DNA from: Nemertoderma westbladi
Taxonomy: Eukaryota > Xenacoelomorpha > Nemertodermatida > Nemertodermatidae
Assembly: GCA_032718475.1 (NCBI GenBank)
Contig: JAUCBJ010000900.1
Location: 1 to 32,754 of the forward strand
DNA length: 32,754 bases
Direction: 5' to 3'
The notes under the pieces are model-generated. The model worked only from the letters and a program-made list of their open reading frames with translations, searched no databases and had not been told where the DNA came from. Below are positions 12,113 to 20,335 of this stretch, in pieces. Position 1 is the stretch's first letter; the number at the start of each line of letters is the position of its first letter. The translations under genes were made by a program, and so were the position numbers.

Positions 12113-12574
12113 ATGCTCCCACGATCGGAAATAACGGACGGAGACGAATACTGCCGGCAAACTTGGCAACTTATGCAGTTGTTATCCCGTCGTTTCGCTG
12201 ACCATTTCGAAAAACATTATCTGCCTACGCTACAACTTCGAACTAAGTGGTTTGCGCAGCAAGAAAACGTCAGCGCCGGAGACATGGTCCTTATTGTGGA
12301 TTCAGATCTTCCACGTAAGCGGTGGCAGACAGGTCGTATCATCGAGACTCACATCTCGGATGATGGTTTGGTGCGATCGGTAGAACTCGTCGTCATGCGA
12401 CGTAACTTTAAGAAACCGGGAATTGTCTTCGAGACGCAGCAACTCAATCGCCCAGTTGGTCGTTTGTGTTTACTGGAAAGAGACAGAGAACTCTCCGGAA
12501 ACTATGGAAGGCAAGATACTCTTCCCACGACCACCTCCCTAATCCAACAAACATCTAGGGACTCCCCAACGTGA
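12113..12574 (+). pseudogene. integrase C-terminal region (DUF5641-like)
   Basis: The translation contains a Trp-rich helix ending LPTLQLRTKWF, then GDMVLIVD and a KRWQTGRI motif, which match the DUF5641 tail of BEL/Pao integrases. It ends at a TGA and is followed by AT-rich noncoding sequence. It directly follows the truncated catalytic core, so the deletion removed the middle but left this end in frame. Confidence 0.75.
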
Positions 12575-14277
12575 CAGCGTCTGGAGTGGGTGTGTGACTA
12601 TATTATTTTATATTTGTTTTTATTATTTTATATTTATGTAAGTATTATTATGTAATTTTATTATAATCGTTTTCTTTAATTTTATTTAGTAGAATGTTAT
12701 TTTAGCGATTATCTAGTAGATTAGTGCAATATATATTAGTCTTATTACTTAATTACTTATATATTATATATTTAGTGCGACGGCGAGAAATAATTATTTT
12801 TCTCTTTCCTTACTGTCCGTATCATATTATAAATACGTGACTACAGTAAGATGAAATATCCGTACTTATTAAAGTACAATAAAGCTCCTACTATATTTAA
12901 GTATTATTGGTAAGTAGAGTATTAGGAATGCAAAATTCAGATCCTCGTGTCTCGGCTAAACCAAGCTCTGGGTAGACCTTGGAAACGACTTGCCTCTTCT
13001 CACTGACATTGCTTCTTGCGATATTGCTCTCATACCATATATTAAATAATACATATAGTAGCGTGATGTCCTTTAACAGTAGCGTACGACGCAAAATAAA
13101 TCTGTTAAACCCTTTGACCATCTGTAATTCTAGTCGATTAAGATATCGCGGCACCCACCGATATACTTGAAAGACAAAATTCTAGAATCAGTGGTTAACG
13201 TCCCCAGACATGTTCTGGAATAAATTGGTGCCCATCTTAAATATTAACCATTAATATTTATAAAATCTGTCAAATAAATATAATAGAGTAACTACTTACA
13301 AGTTAACTCTAGAAAATCTATAAATTAAAATCTGTAAAATTTTAGATCCTTTAAAATTCTAGTCTACTAAGATATCGTAGCACTTACCGATACTCTTAAA
13401 AGGACAAATTTCCTAGAATTAAGGATCCTAGTCCCCAGACATGTTCTGGAATAAAATTGTGTCTATTTTAATATTAAATAATAAAATTTACGGGAATAAA
13501 TTTAAATTCATCTCTTTTAATGAATTTGATAAATTGTCATTTTATACAATTTATAACATTCCCAAAATTCCATTAATTAATAGATCATGGGAGCGGAGAT
13601 TCACCCTATTAAGTATATTAGTGTGCGAGAATCTCTAATATATAGTCAATAGCCGATAAAATTCATAAAATCATGTATAAAGAGGAATATTGACAATTAA
13701 AGAATTACTATTAAATAGCATCCCAGATCTGTATGCATGAGAATTACCCTAATTCTACTGCTAGCTTTCCATAATGTCACCATGGCAACAACCACGCTAG
13801 AATTAGAAGTGAGTTAAAAGAACAATCAAGGCTTGCCCCATTGAATAGCATAAGGAATAAATAGCACACTGCTAGTATCCAAGGATACCCAATAATAACG
13901 TGCCATTCTGGAAGGCACTTGACTAACGGACAAATGGCCCGAATGTGTGCGGTTTGTGACAGTTGTGTGGAATTTGTGTGTTTATAGGTGAATGTTACTA
14001 CTAAAGTGTGTTTACAGTACCGAGACGCAATTGTGAAAGTAGCCCTAACTCTCCAGTAAGAACCTGAAGTAAATCTTAGCCCTTGGGATGGACAGTGGAG
14101 TGACTCACGCTGGTTGTTGTGGTCGTTGTGCAGCTACTATGTTGGCGATAGGCACATCGGCGAAAGTACATCGGCGCTGAGGATCTTGCGCTGTCCGGGG
14201 GCCGTGAGGGGTAGGCAGCTACGCCCGCTAGCCTAATTATAAACTCATTATAATATTAATAAACTCATATAGCAGCT
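12575..14277 (+). other. noncoding spacer between pol and the third ORF
   Basis: The spacer is 1.7 kb long. It is strongly AT-rich at first and more balanced near 14070-14220. No ORF with family resemblance was seen. It contains a tandem duplication of about 230 bp (13130-13590). A splice acceptor or internal promoter for the downstream ORF could lie in the last few hundred bases; several AG dinucleotides precede the ATG at 14278, but none stands out. Confidence 0.5.
13130..13590 (+). repeat. diverged ~230-bp tandem duplication
   Basis: Two copies share ordered landmarks: TAAGATATCG at about 13139 and 13368, an ACCGATA word shortly after, CCCCAGACATGTTCTGGAAT at about 13202 and 13433, then AT-rich sequence with ATATTA runs. 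The offset is 229-231 bases. AGACATGTTCT is itself an imperfect palindrome. Confidence 0.75.
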
Positions 14278-15827
14278 ATGACTGAGTTGATAGAAGATGA
14301 TTTTGGTATCAGGGAGCGATATACTCTACCTTTACAAGCGTTTGTTGATAGCTTGATACGCGGCGACGCTAGTCCAACTACTACGGAGGATGATGGTCGT
14401 TATATCGAACCGCCAATGTCCCAGGAGCAACTCACTCGGGATTTGGACTATCGAAAATTCACTGCTCGCTATACGCATCGTAATGGTACACATATGGACT
14501 TCTTAACTACGGGTCATCCTATCGATTTATACGATACGGACGATGTAGACACCGAAAGGGAAATGGTTTTATTTAAATATCCTACCCAGCGGAGTCGGAA
14601 CGATAAACTGAAAATCGAATGCGAAAATTCTATTCGAAATCGACTCGAAAGAGAAGACGTTAAAGAACCTGATAAACGCGGTAACTCCAACGTATATTTG
14701 GAATTCTTGAGAGAAACATTGTAAAACCGAATAAATATCACCCGAGTTTCCCCTACAAGACGTGCGTCTTTGGTATTATTGCGATGAATGCCCAAGACCG
14801 AACCAACAAACGGAAAGACATAAACATCCGCGAAGATGTTGCTTTAAACACGGTTTTACTCGCTATATTTACGGGAGTTTCGAGCGAAACTTGTTCGATG
14901 TATCACCTACGCTCGCTCGATTCAAACGATCCTTAAATAAACCTAGGATCAGAGTTCCGGAATACTCGGTCAGACCTCCTCATTCCCTAGTTAGACCTCA
15001 CACTCTTGATCCTAATAGTATCACGGATCCTCCCGAACTGTACTCACTGTTCAAAGATCTAGTGTTACCTGAACAGTTAGTCGGTGGCACTCTGGTTGTG
15101 GGCTCCCTAAATATTCACCCATCTTACCTAGTCGGATTGGGACGCGGACATCTAATATCGCCATTCAACCGTATCATCGTCCCGGTTTAACCCGATACAA
15201 CCTGTCACCGAGGCGGAGGAGAGAGTTGTACGAAACGCGTTGGACACTGTTCGTCAAAAGATCGGAAAAGGAACCTACAATTGTTTAGAGAAACGTAAAT
15301 TGCAGCAGCAAGTCCAAGCGGTAAACGAATTAGCTTTATCTCAGTTCGATCAGGAAATCCAGAATCTCTAAAAAGATATCGAACTTGGGTGACCCTACTC
15401 TCTAAAGGAGTTTTAGACGAATGCTTCCAACGACAAGCGGAGGAAAATCAGCTCGAGGAGAAGCATATCGATTCCTATAGAGCCCGAGAACGCGAGTTGA
15501 AAAGAATCATCAAACCGAGGAAATTCTCACTACTCACGGTCCACCTACCGCTATCGTTCAGAAGACTCGTCAGGGACCAGTAGGAGCTGCTGTCTTAAAA
15601 TTCGCTCTCAAGGTTGTTTGACCTCGTTCCACTGAGGTTAATACCAATCAACGGGTACCTCGACCGGCGCATACACCGACCGTAATCCTAAACCTTCCGA
15701 TGCAATTGTATTGCACCCTTCACCCAGGAGTTATAGCCCTCCTAGTAAAGTGGCTCGCCCCAAAGAGAAAAGGACTCTTGCTAGTCTCAAAAAACTGCGT
15801 AAATGCTGTCCGCGCAAGAAAGACTAA
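14278..15827 (+). pseudogene. third ORF of the retrotransposon, unknown function, frameshifted
   Basis: Coding-like sequence runs from ATG 14278 to a TAA ending at 15827 but switches frame about five times. Open pieces are 14278-14724, about 14762-15190, about 15183-15371, about 15371-15583, about 15535-15621 and about 15687-15827. The pieces abut or overlap at their frame changes, as expected for one decayed gene of about 500 codons. The first piece is acidic and hydrophilic. The second holds a Cys/His cluster, CDEC followed by HKH, CC and H (14780-14850), possibly zinc-binding. Pieces three and four are rich in Gln, Glu, Lys and Arg and look helical. The C-terminus is short and basic, ending KKLRKCCPRKKD. 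I see no signal peptide or membrane segment, so it does not look like an envelope gene. I do not recognise the family. It could be a captured host gene or an accessory element gene. Confidence 0.6.
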
Positions 15828-15879
15828 CTGTTTAGAGTATTTTTATATTTTAGAAACTGTGATTTTTTATAGTTTATAG

Positions 15880-15905
15880 AATTAAATCCCATTTTCTGGG
15901 AGCGG
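15880..15905 (+). other. weak polypurine-tract candidate before the 3' LTR
   Basis: The bases just before the LTR read CTGGGAGCGG. This is short and interrupted compared with usual polypurine tracts, so plus-strand priming here is only a positional inference. Confidence 0.3.
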
Positions 15906-17093
15906 TGTAAAGGCTTTTGCGGATCTAGCTAGTCATTTTCCCCGCAAAGTACTCTGTAGGTGTTTTAGCGGACATAAAAAGCCGTTTTCCTACTGTGTGG
16001 TGTTTTAGTGGACATAAAAAGCCATTTCTTCTGTATGTGTACTTTAGCGGACATAACTAGCGATTTTATGCCGCAAATGCACCAAAATACTCTTAATACA
16101 GTGTAGTTCAGATGACGACATCTATCAGCTGATATGTCCACGTAGAGCTTTTCTTTGTTCTTTGTTCGGCTCGACCAATCAGAGCGATTTTCATTTTATT
16201 TGCACAGAAGCCTCCGGGAAATCGCGCAATGCATTATGGTCTTTGTTTACCTTTTTTCCTGAGCCCAGAACATCGGCTGTGGAATTATTCTGTGTTTCAG
16301 ACTTTAGCCAAACATTAGAACGGCTTTGATCATAGAAACGTATAACTGTTATCAAACTGGCATATCAGCCTGTCATATCTCATGCAAACCTGATCACATA
16401 CAAACACCGCATTATTTTACTGCTATTTACTGTCGGTTATTAAGTGTTATCATTTGATGGATATGTTGATATATTTGGAGAATATCGATAAATAATCAGA
16501 AAACCCCAATCTTCTTGATATACTGAAGGTTAGAGAGACCGGTTACATATAGCAATTGCGACTTACATTATAGTGGTTTTGGAGTGAATTGAATGCTATT
16601 TCATAGACCCTACATGTGTCAGTTGCTGTTCTCCTTATATATGATCAAATTTATTGAAGGTCGGCAGATCAGTGTGCAGCAGTGTGCGGTAGTGTGCATG
16701 AATGTGATAGATAACAAAGCATTTCCTAAAGAATGCGCTTTATACGTGAATCATTAGCCATCCCGTTGTGTTTAGTGTAAGTCATAACTATGTTTACATA
16801 TTTAGAGCGCCACGTCCTAAAGGAACTGTTAATATTTCCCGAAAGTGAATAATATTTGTCAGAGATATTATAGTAACGATCAGTCGAATAATACAGTAGG
16901 TCTACACCGCAATAAGGTCAGAGCATCCGAATCCAGTCTCCCTTAACCGTGGGTGAATGATCGCGCATAGGCTGGCTTCGGCTAATGTAACTTTATGTGT
17001 ATCAAATACTTGTTATAGGCTAAGGTCGATTTATAACCTAGAAGACACCTAAATTTGGCAGGTTAAACTGCTAAAGGTCTAAAAGCGCGAACA
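15906..17093 (+). repeat. 3' LTR
   Basis: This is the right copy of the 1188-bp repeat, beginning TGTAAAGG and ending GCGCGAACA, followed by the CACGG target duplication. It lacks one G/A base near 15997 relative to the 5' copy and gains one A near 16076. It lies upstream of the MOCS2A/SETD3-like pair on the same strand, about 570 bp from the MOCS2A start. Confidence 0.93.
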
Positions 17094-17098
17094 CACGG
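17094..17098 (+). repeat. target-site duplication CACGG, right copy
   Basis: An exact copy of the five bases preceding the 5' LTR, directly after the terminal CA of the 3' LTR. Confidence 0.88.
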
Positions 17099-17662
17099 TG
17101 TTATATTTTGACCCTTATCAATAATATTTTGTTGAAAAAAAAGGCCACAAAATATCTGATAGGCCTATCCAAAATACCGTAGGCCTGGCTATCGCCGTAT
17201 CCAGCTGTATATTTCTGTATTTACAATATCCAGCTGGATATGCCGGATATTGGTAGTTGTAGATAAATCCAATTCAATCAGCTGATCGGTTATCATGTGC
17301 GGGCCTTGCCCCTACCCCTATGCAGCGCAGGACTGATAACAAATAGAGTGAAAGTGGAGGGAAAGATGAGGAAATAACCAGGGATGTTAAGTACCGGTCT
17401 GCCGGTAGTGTTCTTTTACTTACTTTTTTCTTTTACGTTCAGTCTATTGAATTGGATTGGCGAATGAAGAAGGTAAAACTTGTTTTTACACCAGTGTACC
17501 GGTACCAGTTTTACCTACAGCTACAATTAGGCCCTATTCAGCTATTACAGAGTTGAGAGCATTTATGTCAGATACCGGTATTATTATTATTATTAATTAC
17601 CAGCCAGCCGGTATATACAGATATATATTATATATAACTGGAACTACTACCGGTAACAGGTA
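17099..17662 (+). other. putative 5' region of the MOCS2A/SETD3-like unit
   Basis: This stretch lies between the LTR insertion and the MOCS2A start. ACCGGT occurs at 17393, 17498, 17574 and 17649. Short upstream ORFs are present: ATG 17464 to TGA 17556 (30 codons), and ATG 17565 to TAA 17663 (32 codons), the latter containing an Ile run from ATT repeats. No clear TATA box or initiator was identified. The transcription start may lie here or, before the insertion, further left of the element. Confidence 0.4.
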
Positions 17663-17663
17663 A
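17565..17663 (+). CDS. upstream ORF overlapping the MOCS2A start (TAATG)
   Basis: A 32-codon ORF starts at ATG 17565; its frame stays open upstream to at least 17457 but without an ATG. Its TAA shares one base with the MOCS2A ATG, forming TAATG. The protein is low-complexity because of ATT repeats, so it is unlikely to be a functional peptide. The overlap geometry is what is used in termination-reinitiation. A regulatory role on MOCS2A translation is inference. Confidence 0.3.
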   Translation: MSDTGIIIIINYQPAGIYRYILYITGTTTGNR

Positions 17664-17977
17664 TGGGTGAGGTTGATGCAGGAATATCTAGCCAAACTAT
17701 TGACTTAAATATTTTACTTTTCGCCAAAGCCAGGGAGGTTACCGATTCATCTCAGGTCACTGTTTCATTGAAGGTGCATAACTCGTCTGGTTCCTGTAGT
17801 ACTACTGTGGGCAACGTTTGGGATACACTCTTGGATATTTACCCTGAACTCTCACTGATACGGGGTACCTGTGTGTTGGCATTGAACGGTGATTACCTTA
17901 CTCAGGACGTTGATTCGCAATTTGTAGTTCGAAATGGCGACGAGTTGGCTGTAATTCCGCCTCTAGGGGGCGGATGA
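17663..17977 (+). CDS. MOCS2A: molybdopterin synthase sulfur carrier subunit (MOCS2A)
   Basis: The 104-residue product is a ThiS/MoaD-type ubiquitin-fold protein. The evidence is its size, an N-terminal strand ILLFAKAREV, a later VLALNGDYL strand, a DGDEL-like NGDELAVIPP motif, and a C-terminus ending Gly-Gly. In this family the terminal Gly is converted to a thiocarboxylate and supplies sulfur for molybdopterin synthesis together with the large subunit MOCS2B, in the cytosol. The ATG at 17663 has G at -3 and G at +4, a strong context. The gene has no intron in the window. The stop is followed by a second stop TAA. The next ORF begins 27 bases later and is not MOCS2B, the usual partner encoded on the same animal transcript. 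Confidence 0.88.
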   Translation: MGEVDAGISSQTIDLNILLFAKAREVTDSSQVTVSLKVHNSSGSCSTTVGNVWDTLLDIYPELSLIRGTCVLALNGDYLTQDVDSQFVVRNGDELAVIPPLGGG

Positions 17978-18004
17978 TAAATAGTCCTACAGACTGACAG
18001 ACCC

Positions 18005-19774
18005 ATGGGTCGCCAAAAACATAAACGGAAACCTCAAACTCAGACAGTTAATGTTATAGAAGATGTTTACTCGCAACCGGAAGTGTACTCTTTAGTTAGG
18101 CGCTTGTTGGATATTACGTCACAACCGTGTCCTAGCAACGTCCAAACGCTTTTCTCAGAGACTAGACAGATTTACGAGGTGGTGGAGGCCATACGCGTGT
18201 TGCAAGATAAACACTTTCCCTGTCCCGGAAGTTTGAAAAATTCAAATTCCACCAGTGAACCATCTACTGTGGTTCCTATTGGTGGTTCCGTTAGTGAACC
18301 ATCTACTGTGGTTCCTATTGGTGGTTCCGTTAGTGAACCATATAATGTGATTCCTATTGGTGGTTCCGTTGTTAGTGAACCATATAATGTGGTTCCTATT
18401 GGTGGTTCCATAAGTGAACCATCTAATGCGGTTCCCATTTCTGGTTCCTTAACAGAACCCCTCCTTATTAATTCGACCCCTACCGATGCCGAATCTCCTT
18501 TGTGTCGCGATAAATCCCGACTGTTCGGAACAGAGCCATCCCATCGCCCCCTCTACCTAGACGGATTCCTCCAATGGGCTCACAACAACGACATCCGCAT
18601 CAACGAGAAGCTAAGAATCTCCGAGACCGGTCGCCATGACTACGGGATACACGCGACCGCGCGTATAGAGTTGGACGAGGTCCTTTTATCGGTCCCGATC
18701 TCGTCCTGCCTCAGTTACCACTCTTCCAACCCTTCCGCCCCTTTACGGGGTCTACAACGTACGGACCCCATGCTGCTAGCTATGCCCAACGTATGTCTCG
18801 CATTGACTCTCCTAGACGAGTCTAGCAACCCCGAATCGCGTTTTCACGGTTACTTAGACTTCCTACCTCGCAGTATCTCCTCCTGTTTGTATTTAACTCC
18901 CGATTTAATGACCCCTCTCCGCGGATCCCCATCCTTATTTCCCCTCCTCAAGAATTACCGCAATATTTCCCGTCAGTTCGCCTATCTCCACGGCCTATTC
19001 CGAGCGCTCCCAACCCGCAGCCCCTTCATGCGGGAGTTCACTTACGACCGATACCGCGCCGCTGTCGCCTTGGTGATGACCCGCAATAACCCGCTGCCTT
19101 TGGGGGGGCGCCCCGGGGCCGCCTTGGCGATGGTCCCCGCTGTGGATCTACTGAACCACAGCGGGTCCGGGACCCACATCGGGTTGGACGTTTCCTCGCA
19201 ACGCGTCGTGGTCACGGCTACCGAGACCCCCTACGACGTTGACGACGAGATAACGCTGTACTACGGAGACCGCAGCAACCAGGAGTTTCTACTAAACAAC
19301 TCGTTCATCCCGGAGTCAAACCCCAACGATTATTTAGAGATATTTTTTGGGTTTAAAAGGACCAACGAAATCGATGCCAAAAAGCACAGAATAATGGAGA
19401 GCGTTAGCGACAAACAGTATTTACTTAGACAACAGGTTAACCCGTTGTCACCCAGTGTCGTCGCCTACGCACGGCTATTCGCTCTAAAAGAAGAGAATCA
19501 ACTCGACAGTTTTCTTGTAAACCACGAATTGTTGGTATCACTTAGCGATCTCGCTTGTCCAATCAGCGTAGAGAACGAGGCCGCGGCGTTGCGGTTTCTA
19601 TTGGCGCGATTTCAACTACTTTTGGGTAATCAGGGTTGCTATAGTAACAAAAGCGACGAGTCAACAAGTCCTCTTGCTGCGTCTTTATTACGTTTAGTTA
19701 ATGGCGAGAAAGCTATTCTAGAACATAGTATTAGTTACTGCCAATTAAAATTAAATGAACTATTAATTATTTAA
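18005..19774 (+). CDS. SETD3: SETD3-like SET-domain methyltransferase, intronless, with repeat insertion
   Basis: The 589-residue protein resembles SETD3, the actin-histidine N-methyltransferase. It starts MGRQKHKRK, like the basic N-terminus of SETD3, and has a split SET domain. Recognisable parts are LYLDGFLQWAHNN near residue 182, DYGIHATARIEL near 212, FTYDRYRAAVALVMTRNNP near 342-362, an Asn-His pair at 384-385 in VDLLNHSG, and YYGDRSNQEF at 419-428. The C-terminal helices (about 440-589) fit the Rubis-subs-bind region. Total length is close to the vertebrate protein. Residues about 82-150 are an insertion of five imperfect 13-residue repeats (SEPSTVVPIGGSV). The gene has no intron, unlike vertebrate SETD3. 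A related SETD4/SETD6-type enzyme is less likely because of the N-terminus and the MTR motif. Target specificity for actin is inferred from family. Confidence 0.82.
   Translation: MGRQKHKRKPQTQTVNVIEDVYSQPEVYSLVRRLLDITSQPCPSNVQTLFSETRQIYEVVEAIRVLQDKHFPCPGSLKNSNSTSEPSTVVPIGGSVSEPSTVVPIGGSVSEPYNVIPIGGSVVSEPYNVVPIGGSISEPSNAVPISGSLTEPLLINSTPTDAESPLCRDKSRLFGTEPSHRPLYLDGFLQWAHNNDIRINEKLRISETGRHDYGIHATARIELDEVLLSVPISSCLSYHSSNPSAPLRGLQRTDPMLLAMPNVCLALTLLDESSNPESRFHGYLDFLPRSISSCLYLTPDLMTPLRGSPSLFPLLKNYRNISRQFAYLHGLFRALPTRSPFMREFTYDRYRAAVALVMTRNNPLPLGGRPGAALAMVPAVDLLNHSGSGTHIGLDVSSQRVVVTATETPYDVDDEITLYYGDRSNQEFLLNNSFIPESNPNDYLEIFFGFKRTNEIDAKKHRIMESVSDKQYLLRQQVNPLSPSVVAYARLFALKEENQLDSFLVNHELLVSLSDLACPISVENEAAALRFLLARFQLLLGNQGCYSNKSDESTSPLAASLLRLVNGEKAILEHSISYCQLKLNELLII
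18247..18450 (+). repeat. five 39-bp coding minisatellite repeats in the SETD3-like gene
   Basis: The unit GTGAACCATCTACTGTGGTT followed by CCTATTGGTGGTTCCGTTA is repeated about five times in frame, with the later copies more diverged and one 3-base insertion near 18370. The first two copies are nearly identical, which suggests recent expansion. The encoded linker lies between the N-terminal region and the catalytic domain and is probably disordered. Confidence 0.9.
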
Positions 19775-20210
19775 TAACAGGGTGATCATGTAATTACAAT
19801 CCCTCAGCTTAATATCCATTAACCCATCAGTTACTCACTTTGTTTTAATATAAAATAGTTGAGTCAAGATAGTCATAGTGGGAAAGGAAATGGTGTTGTT
19901 TTTGTTTGCTATTTGTACTACCAGGAATTTCCGGTTCCCAACTACTGTAGCTATATATATTGATTTAGTTAAAATTTGATTAATTCAAAGTTTAATCTGA
20001 TTTAACATCAACTTATTATTGTGTTGAATAAATTTTTTTAAATAACTGTTTTTCAGTTTATATCTCCGTTAGTTAAGTAGAAAAGATCAGGTAATTTCCC
20101 TCCAAAATGATATTAAAATGATTTACAAATATACGTTTATTTGGAGTTTGGAATTTATATAGATGTGCTAATTACGCAGCTTACCCTTGGGCCGATTTTG
20201 GGCCCATGCA
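19775..20210 (+). other. 3' region of the SETD3-like gene and intergenic DNA
   Basis: AT-rich sequence with no ORF of note. It holds the likely poly(A) signal at 20027. No poly(A) tract follows, so there is no direct sign that the gene pair is a recent retrocopy. Confidence 0.5.
20027..20032 (+). terminator. candidate polyadenylation signal AATAAA
   Basis: The hexamer AATAAA lies about 250 bases after the SETD3-like stop and is followed by a T-rich stretch, as expected downstream of a cleavage site. It is the first exact hexamer I see after the stop. Confidence 0.5.
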
Positions 20211-20335
20211 TGTGAAGAATACCAGACTTTCTGCCGTTATATTTCACTTTGCAGTTACCCCCATGTGAAGAATACCAGACTTTCTGCCGTTATATTTCAC
20301 TTTGCAGTTACCCCCATGTGAAGAATACCAGGTTT
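20209..20335 (+). repeat. 53-bp direct repeats at the left end of the MITE
   Basis: CATGTGAAGAATACCAG starts at 20209, 20262 and, cut short, at 20315. The first two units are identical over their length; the third diverges after ACCAG. The terminal repeat itself is thus multiplied at one end. Confidence 0.88.

Larger units (their letters stand above)
4829..12574 (+). pseudogene. BEL/Pao gag-pol, one reading frame with nine in-frame stops
   Basis: A single frame runs 2582 codons from an ATG at 4829 (context AAC before ATG) to the TGA that ends at 12574. It is interrupted by stops at 5495 (TAA), 6092 (TGA), 7310 (TAA), 7805 (TAG), 8390 (TGA), 8906 (TAG), 10790 (TGA), 11219 (TGA) and 12077 (TAG). 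I followed the frame across every stop and found it open on both sides with family-consistent protein continuing, so there is no frameshift. Most of the stops could come from single transitions; the clearest is TGG to TGA at 10790, where RNase H normally has Trp before Thr-Asp. Domains in order are the Gag N-terminus, a coiled-coil region, DUF1759, zinc knuckles, protease, RT, RNase H, integrase and a DUF5641-like tail. This polyprotein cannot be made in full without readthrough. Confidence 0.9.
1728..17093 (+). mobile_element. BEL/Pao-type LTR retrotransposon, complete ends, defective coding
   Basis: The element is bounded by two direct repeats of 1188 bp that begin TGTAAAGG and end GCGAACA, so it has the TG...CA ends of LTR elements. 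A 5-bp direct repeat CACGG flanks it outside (1723-1727 and 17094-17098), the usual target duplication size for BEL/Pao. The domain order inside is Gag with DUF1759, zinc knuckles, aspartic protease, RT with YMDD, RNase H, integrase and DUF5641-like tail, which is diagnostic for BEL/Pao. At about 15.4 kb it is much longer than typical members, because of a 1.9-kb leader and about 3.3 kb downstream of pol that includes an extra ORF. The coding part has nine in-frame stops and an incomplete integrase, so this copy is not autonomous. By eye the LTRs differ at about 8 substitutions and 2 single-base indels, so insertion was recent. Confidence 0.93.

Noticed and set aside
14278-15827. Retroviral-type envelope gene
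   Set aside because: The position after pol invites this, but there is no signal peptide, hydrophobic fusion segment or membrane anchor in any of the pieces.
17457-17663. 68-codon ORF as a gene
   Set aside because: Its extreme 5' codon is TTG rather than ATG, and the protein contains a homopolymeric Ile run from ATT repeats. Only the ATG-started part (17565) is kept as a possible uORF.
18005-19774. MOCS2B as the second cistron
   Set aside because: The product has clear SET-domain motifs and is far too long; no MoaE-type sequence is visible in it.
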